Origin: Oribacterium parvum
GTDB lineage: Bacteria; Bacillota; Clostridia; Lachnospirales; Lachnospiraceae
Direction: 5' to 3'
Assembly: GCA_938022235.1 (NCBI GenBank)
Contig: CALIEL010000394.1
Location: forward strand, 1-10,535
Length of the DNA stretch: 10,535 nucleotides
Part shown: piece after piece, positions 6,471 through 10,535 of the stretch
Position numbering within the stretch: position 1 is the stretch's first letter
Layout: every line of letters begins with the position of its first letter
The notes under the pieces: generated by a model
What the model was told of the DNA's origin: nothing
What the model saw: the letters and a program-made list of their open reading frames with translations, nothing else
Databases searched by the model: none
Program-made: the position numbers and the translations under genes

Positions 6471-8594
6471 ATGAAGAAACACGATGCAGGAACAACAGGA
6501 ACTAGGCAAGCACAGGGGACAAAGCGAGGTCATTCCTTAAGCGGAAGAATTTCTTTGAGCTTAGGTATTATCATGCTTTTCTTATTTGCATTGATGACCG
6601 CTTTTATCTTGGCAGTGGCCAGCGCCGCATTTAACAAGAAAAATGAGCAAAATATGAATGCTCTATCTAACTTAAATGCCGGTAGAGTGAATAAAATCAC
6701 AATCAATACCAGTAATACTATGAAGTCTTTAGCAGAGAGCTTCGTAAATTTTCATAAAGAAGATGGCGAAGATTCAGCTCTTAGCGGAAAGAGCAAGCTG
6801 GAAGAAGCTACCGGAGCATTGACGGTTTCGGAGGCTGAGGAAGAGTATTACTTGATGAAAACCATGCAGAGCTTTGCAAAAAACAATTTGGGAATTGTGA
6901 GCCAGGCATTGCTCTTGGAGCCGGATGCATTTTCCAAGGAAAACAGCAATTACTCTCTTCGTTATGATACCGACGGAGACAAGTTCTCCATGGTGCCTTA
7001 CGAGGTTTATGGTACACAGGATTTTTATAAGCAGGCACAGGAGAGCAAGACAGCTTCCGCAACTCTTCCTACGGAAAATCCGGATACCGGTAAGGGAAGC
7101 TTCTATATGACCGTTCCCATTCTGGACGGAGATCGTTTTTTGGGCATCGTAACCACAGAGATTTCCACAGAGGTTTTCAACGAGTTGGATATGAGTACAC
7201 TTGGTTATGAAAATGTGTTCTTTGATGTTTTAGATAACCAAAACAACTTCGTTTACAGTAATAATCCGGATGCGAAGGGAAAGAACTTAGGAGACTTAAT
7301 CGGTCAGAAATATAACGATATGCTGGTGGAAAAGATGCAGAGTAAAGAAGCATTTTTCCAAAGAGATGGCCAGGTTCGTTACTATGTACCTTTGCAAATC
7401 GAGGGTGTAGATTGGTGGGTGCAGACCGCTATGACGATTCCTCATTTTGATCAGGAGAAAAATCAGCTTTTATTTGCTTTGATTTTGTCCGAGGTCATCA
7501 TTTTCATTCTGGTTCAGATTATTAACTTTGTGCGGATTTCCAATGCCTTAAAGCCATTAAAGAAGATCAGTGAGGCCGGAAAAGAAGTGGCAGGCGGAAA
7601 CTTCGATGTGGAAATTCATTATCCCCAGCAGGATGAAATCGGAGAGCTTTCTCGCAGTATTTCCGAAGTAATCGGAAGAAGTAAGAAGATTGTATTTGAC
7701 CTTAGAGACCGTTTGGATGCTATGGCAGGCGGAAACTTTACCGAAAATCTTGAAAGCGAAGAGTATGTAGGAGATTATGCACCGCTTCTGGAAAGCTTAA
7801 AGCATATTCAAGAGGATATGAACAGAACCTTACAGGAGGTTCACGCTTCTTCCGTACAGGTATTAAGCAGTGCAGAGCAGGTAAATACCGGAGCGCAAAG
7901 CCTGTCTCAGGGTGCTACGGAGCAGGCTTCCTCCATCGAGGAGCTGTCTGCCAATATGCAGGATATTTCTCAATCCATTCAGGCTTCTACAAAGACTGCA
8001 GGAGATGCTTACAAGCTCCAGGGAGAAGCAGGAGTTGCGGTTCTTCAGTCCAATGAGAAGATGGAAGAAATGCGTAAGGCCATGGACGATATTACCGCAA
8101 AGTCCAATGAAATCAGTAAAATCATTAAGACCATTGATGACATTGCCTTCCAGACCAATATTCTTTCCTTAAATGCGGCTATCGAAGCGGCAAGAGCAGG
8201 AGCAGCCGGAAAGGGCTTTGCCGTGGTGGCGGATGAAGTAGGAAACCTTGCCCAGAAATCCGCAAAGGCGGCACAGAATACCGGTTTACTCATTGAAGAA
8301 ACCATTGAAGCTGTGGAAAAGGGTGCAAAAATCACCGAAGAAACTGCAGAATCCTTAAATTCCGTTTCCAAGAGTACGGAAGAGGTAAACACCTTAATCG
8401 AGAAGATTTCTGCCGCATCCAGCAAGGATTTGGAGGGTATCACTTCCTTAAATCAGGGCTTACAGCAGATTTCTTCCGTGGTACAGGCAAATTCCGCAAC
8501 AGCAGAACAGAGTGCGGCAGCCTCCGAAGAGCTTACCGGTCAGGCCAATAAGATGAATGAATTGGTAGAGCGCTTCCAGTTGAAGGAAGAGTAA
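6471..8594 (+). CDS. Methyl-accepting chemotaxis protein with a Cache-type sensor and tandem HAMP domains
   Basis: The 707-residue receptor has a short charged N-terminus, TM1 at about 27-53, and a periplasm-like extracellular sensor of about 280 residues. The sensor is of double-Cache type, judged by size and segments such as [11 protein letters not shown] and [24 protein letters not shown]2 lies at about 333-354, with a HAMP domain after it ([21 protein letters not shown]...DEIGELSRS) and a second HAMP-like unit ([13 protein letters not shown]...[13 protein letters not shown]). The signalling coiled coil contains the tip [20 protein letters not shown] near 560-580, then [15 protein letters not shown]. 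It senses an extracellular ligand (unknown) and controls CheA through CheW. There is no C-terminal CheR-tethering pentapeptide. AGGAGG at 6453-6458 is 12 bases from the ATG, with a second weaker AAGGA closer. The TAA stop is followed in the same frame by a repetitive open stretch. Confidence 0.97.
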   Translation: MKKHDAGTTGTRQAQGTKRGHSLSGRISLSLGIIMLFLFALMTAFILAVASAAFNKKNEQNMNALSNLNAGRVNKITINTSNTMKSLAESFVNFHKEDGEDSALSGKSKLEEATGALTVSEAEEEYYLMKTMQSFAKNNLGIVSQALLLEPDAFSKENSNYSLRYDTDGDKFSMVPYEVYGTQDFYKQAQESKTASATLPTENPDTGKGSFYMTVPILDGDRFLGIVTTEISTEVFNELDMSTLGYENVFFDVLDNQNNFVYSNNPDAKGKNLGDLIGQKYNDMLVEKMQSKEAFFQRDGQVRYYVPLQIEGVDWWVQTAMTIPHFDQEKNQLLFALILSEVIIFILVQIINFVRISNALKPLKKISEAGKEVAGGNFDVEIHYPQQDEIGELSRSISEVIGRSKKIVFDLRDRLDAMAGGNFTENLESEEYVGDYAPLLESLKHIQEDMNRTLQEVHASSVQVLSSAEQVNTGAQSLSQGATEQASSIEELSANMQDISQSIQASTKTAGDAYKLQGEAGVAVLQSNEKMEEMRKAMDDITAKSNEISKIIKTIDDIAFQTNILSLNAAIEAARAGAAGKGFAVVADEVGNLAQKSAKAAQNTGLLIEETIEAVEKGAKITEETAESLNSVSKSTEEVNTLIEKISAASSKDLEGITSLNQGLQQISSVVQANSATAEQSAAASEELTGQANKMNELVERFQLKEE

Positions 8595-8599
8595 GAAGC

Positions 8600-8731
8600 A
8601 AAAGCTAAAATAAAAGCTAAAACAAAAGCTAAAACAAAAGCTAAAACAAAAGCTAAAACAAAAGCTAAAACAAAAGCTAAAATAAAAGCTAAAACAAAAG
8701 CTAAAACAAAAGCTAAGATAAAAGCTAAATA
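8600..8731 (+). repeat. 12-bp tandem repeat array directly after the chemoreceptor stop codon
   Basis: Eleven 12-bp units of AAAAGCTAAAAC occupy 8600-8731. Variants are AAAAT in place of AAAAC in units 1 and 7, AAGAT in unit 10 and a changed last unit. The array begins six bases after the TAA of the chemoreceptor. In the chemoreceptor frame it reads GAA GCA then (AAA GCT AAA ACA/ATA)n, a Lys-Ala-Lys-Thr/Ile tail of 45 residues ending at TAA 8730-8732. One other frame has a stop in every unit, and the third is broken only by the T variants. The strand is purine-rich and hardly self-complementary, so it would be an unstructured RNA spacer before the terminator. There are no unique spacers between units. 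Confidence 0.97.
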
Positions 8732-8751
8732 ACAGCTTAAACATTAGAAAC

Positions 8752-8827
8752 AGCCTTTATGGATATGGGGCTGAAAAAGGGAAATTGATTCCCTGATTTC
8801 AGACCTATATTCTATAAAGGCTTTTTT
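8752..8827 (+). terminator. Long intrinsic terminator hairpin after the chemoreceptor
   Basis: AGCCTTTAT (8752-8760) pairs with ATAAAGGCT (8814-8822), and a T-run follows at 8822-8827. Pairing continues inward: a partly mismatched middle helix, CTGAAA (8771-8776) with TTTCAG (8797-8802), and GGGAA (8779-8783) with TTCCC (8789-8793) around a five-base loop. The whole is a single arm of about 71 nt, much longer than a usual terminator. Confidence 0.9.
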
Positions 8828-8850
8828 GTATTTTTAAAGTCCAAAATTCA

Positions 8851-8878
8851 TAGACATTTTTTTTCCCTATGGTAAGAT
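8851..8878 (+). promoter_or_regulatory. Probable sigma-A promoter for transketolase
   Basis: TAGACA (8851-8856, 5 of 6) and TAAGAT (8873-8878, 4 of 6) are 16 bp apart, just after the chemoreceptor terminator. The start site would be near 8885, leaving a leader of about 40 nt to the ATG at 8927. The spacing is one short of optimal. Confidence 0.5.
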
Positions 8879-8926
8879 AGAAAACGTAATTTTATAAAGA
8901 AACGGTCAAGAGCTTAGGAGGAAAAA

Positions 8927-10535
8927 ATGAATAAAGAGATTGAAACGAAGGCAATAAACAGTATCCGTATTCTTTCTGCAGATGGAATCCAAAAGGCGAA
9001 TTCAGGACATCCGGGATTACCCTTGGGAGCGGCTCCCATGGCGTATACCCTTTGGGCGAAACACCTTCATTTTCATCCTGAGCATCCGGACTGGGATAAC
9101 AGAGATCGCTTCGTTTTATCCGCAGGGCATGGTTCCATGATGCTCTATTCTTTGTTGCATCTTTTTTCCTTCGGTCTTACAAAGGACGATTTAATGCAGT
9201 TCCGTCAATTGGGTTCTCTTACCCCCGGACATCCGGAGTATGGTCATACCAAGGGAATTGATGCCACCACCGGTCCCTTGGGGGCAGGTCTTGCTATGGC
9301 GGTAGGTATGGCTATGGCGGAAAGTCATTTGGCGGCAGAGTTTAATAAAGAAGATTTAAAGCTGGTAGACCACAGAACCTATGCTCTCTGCGGAGACGGT
9401 TGTCTGATGGAGGGAATTTCCTCCGAGGCCCTTTCCCTTGCCGGAACCTTGAAGCTGGACAAATTGACCATCTTGTATGATTCCAACAAGATTTCCATTG
9501 AGGGCAATACGGACATTGCTTTTACGGAAAATGTGGAACAGCGTATGCAGGCCTTTGGCTTTAAGACCTTAACGGTTGAGGATGGTAATGATACCGAGGC
9601 TATTTCCAAGGCTATTGAAACAGCCAAGGAAGACTGTTCTGCCCCCTATTTTATTACCATTAAAACCCAAATCGGTTATGGCGTTCCTAAGAAGATGGGA
9701 AGTGCTTCCGCCCATGGAGAGCCCTTGGGAGAGGAAAATATTAAGGAGATGCGGAAGTTTCTAAACTGGGAAGAGGAAGAGCCCTTCCTTGTACCAAAGG
9801 AGGTTTATGCCCACTATGATGCTTTGGTAGAGGAAAAGAAGACTTCCTACAGTACCTGGGAGGAGTTAAGAGCAAAGTATGAGAAGGCCTACCCGGAGTG
9901 CTATGCCAAGTATTGTGCTTATCATAATCCGGGAAGTGCAGCCGCTCTTTTACAGGAGGAAAAGCTTTGGACAGCAGTGGAGAAGCCGGAAGCAACCCGT
10001 TCTTCCTCCGGAGAAGTGATTCAGATTTTAAAGGATTTGGTGCCGAATCTTTTCGGCGGTTCTGCAGACCTTGCCCCTTCCACAAAGACAGAAATGAAGG
10101 GAGAGGGATTTTATTCTCCGGAAAATCCTCTTGGAAAAAATATCCATTTCGGTGTAAGAGAGCTGGCTATGGCAGGCATTGCCAACGGAATTCTTCTGCA
10201 TGGAGGACTTCGTTCCTATGTAGCGACCTTCTTCGTCTTCAGTGATTATGTCAAGCCTATGGCAAGACTGGCAGCCCTTATGGGATTACCCCAGATTTAT
10301 GTATTAACCCATGACAGTATCGGTGTAGGAGAGGATGGACCTACCCATGAGCCAATTGAACAGCTGGCTATGCTGCGTTCCACTCCGAATTTCCGGGTGT
10401 TCCGTCCCTGTGACAGACAGGAGACTGCGGCGGCTTGGTTCTCCGCATTGTCCAGCACGGATTGTCCTACAGCTATTGTTATAAGCAGACAGAATCTTCC
10501 CCAGTATTGTAAGGATGGAAGAGATGCTTTGAAGG
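8927..10535 (+). CDS. tkt: Transketolase, N-terminal 536 residues; 3' end outside window
   Basis: Transketolase uses thiamine diphosphate and a divalent metal to move two-carbon ketol units between sugar phosphates in the non-oxidative pentose phosphate pathway (xylulose 5-P with ribose 5-P or erythrose 4-P). The start ATG at 8927 has a perfect AGGAGG at 8916-8921. Visible signatures are ANSGHPGLPLGAAP with H28, SLTPGHPEYGHTKGIDATTGPLG, the cofactor-binding GDGCLMEG (GDG at 156-158), DSNKISIEG, the catalytic Glu of the pyrimidine domain (E412, FGVREL), and THDSIGVGEDGPTHEPIEQL. Full-length bacterial enzymes run to about 660 residues, so about 125 are missing beyond the window; no internal break was seen. 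The gene has its own probable promoter and is isolated from the chemoreceptor by a strong terminator. Confidence 0.97.
   Translation, partial: MNKEIETKAINSIRILSADGIQKANSGHPGLPLGAAPMAYTLWAKHLHFHPEHPDWDNRDRFVLSAGHGSMMLYSLLHLFSFGLTKDDLMQFRQLGSLTPGHPEYGHTKGIDATTGPLGAGLAMAVGMAMAESHLAAEFNKEDLKLVDHRTYALCGDGCLMEGISSEALSLAGTLKLDKLTILYDSNKISIEGNTDIAFTENVEQRMQAFGFKTLTVEDGNDTEAISKAIETAKEDCSAPYFITIKTQIGYGVPKKMGSASAHGEPLGEENIKEMRKFLNWEEEEPFLVPKEVYAHYDALVEEKKTSYSTWEELRAKYEKAYPECYAKYCAYHNPGSAAALLQEEKLWTAVEKPEATRSSSGEVIQILKDLVPNLFGGSADLAPSTKTEMKGEGFYSPENPLGKNIHFGVRELAMAGIANGILLHGGLRSYVATFFVFSDYVKPMARLAALMGLPQIYVLTHDSIGVGEDGPTHEPIEQLAMLRSTPNFRVFRPCDRQETAAAWFSALSSTDCPTAIVISRQNLPQYCKDGRDALK

Noticed and set aside
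8045..8443. 132-residue minus-strand frame inside the chemoreceptor gene
   Set aside because: It lies opposite the highly conserved signalling coiled coil, whose codon bias leaves the opposite strand open; no ribosome binding site or family motif supports it.
5495..8594. Functional link between the YwlG-type gene and the chemoreceptor as a divergent pair
   Set aside because: They are adjacent but divergent over 367 bp with different promoter types, and no shared pathway is known.
3211..8731. CRISPR array for either repeat cluster
   Set aside because: The units are 12 or 15 bp, contiguous and without unique spacers, and no cas genes are present.
8460..8744. Minus-strand open frame rich in Phe, Ser and Cys (FSFCFS repeats)
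   Set aside because: It is the reverse reading of the 12-bp array and the chemoreceptor 3' end; a stop-free repeat stays open on its complement by composition.

Overview
The window looks like chromosome from a motile, low-to-medium-GC Firmicute, most likely a member of the Lachnospiraceae. The signs are the style of the hybrid kinase linker and receiver, strong AGGAGG-type ribosome binding sites, a sigma-D-type (flagellar) promoter in front of a chemoreceptor, a YwlG-family gene, and AT-rich intergenic regions. The genus is not determined from sequence alone.

Layout. Positions 1-1664 (+) hold the 3' end of a hybrid sensor kinase (receiver plus Hpt) followed 15 bp later by a LytTR-type response regulator, closed by a weak terminator. 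A clear sigma-A promoter at 1791-1820 drives a receiver-GGDEF diguanylate cyclase (1879-3207) that carries a second, degenerate GGDEF-like domain. An array of 15-bp tandem repeats (3211-3315) fills the gap to an alanine/glycine:cation symporter (3318-4706). A 23-bp perfect hairpin at 4726-4777 ends both this gene and the convergent minus-strand pair: a GNAT acetyltransferase (4750-5394) and a YwlG/TIGR01440 protein (5495-6103). The 367-bp divergent region 6104-6470 holds a sigma-D-like promoter for a 707-residue methyl-accepting chemotaxis protein (6471-8594). A 12-bp tandem repeat array (8600-8731) and a very long terminator hairpin (8752-8827) separate it from transketolase (8927 to the window end, incomplete).

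How the genes fit together. The left half is a signalling block: a His-Asp-His-Asp relay could feed the LytTR transcription regulator and perhaps the c-di-GMP-producing regulator. The chemoreceptor is also a motility function, but lies in its own transcription unit. The symporter, acetyltransferase, YwlG protein and transketolase are ordinary metabolic or housekeeping genes.

The most unusual signal is a pair of unrelated short tandem repeat arrays. Each begins at or within a few bases of a stop codon, has a unit that is a multiple of three, and is open in exactly the frame of the upstream gene. Read through, each would add a lysine-rich repetitive tail: (IIRVK)n on the cyclase and (KAKT/I)n on the chemoreceptor. 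No phage, insertion sequence, CRISPR array, tRNA or rRNA was seen.
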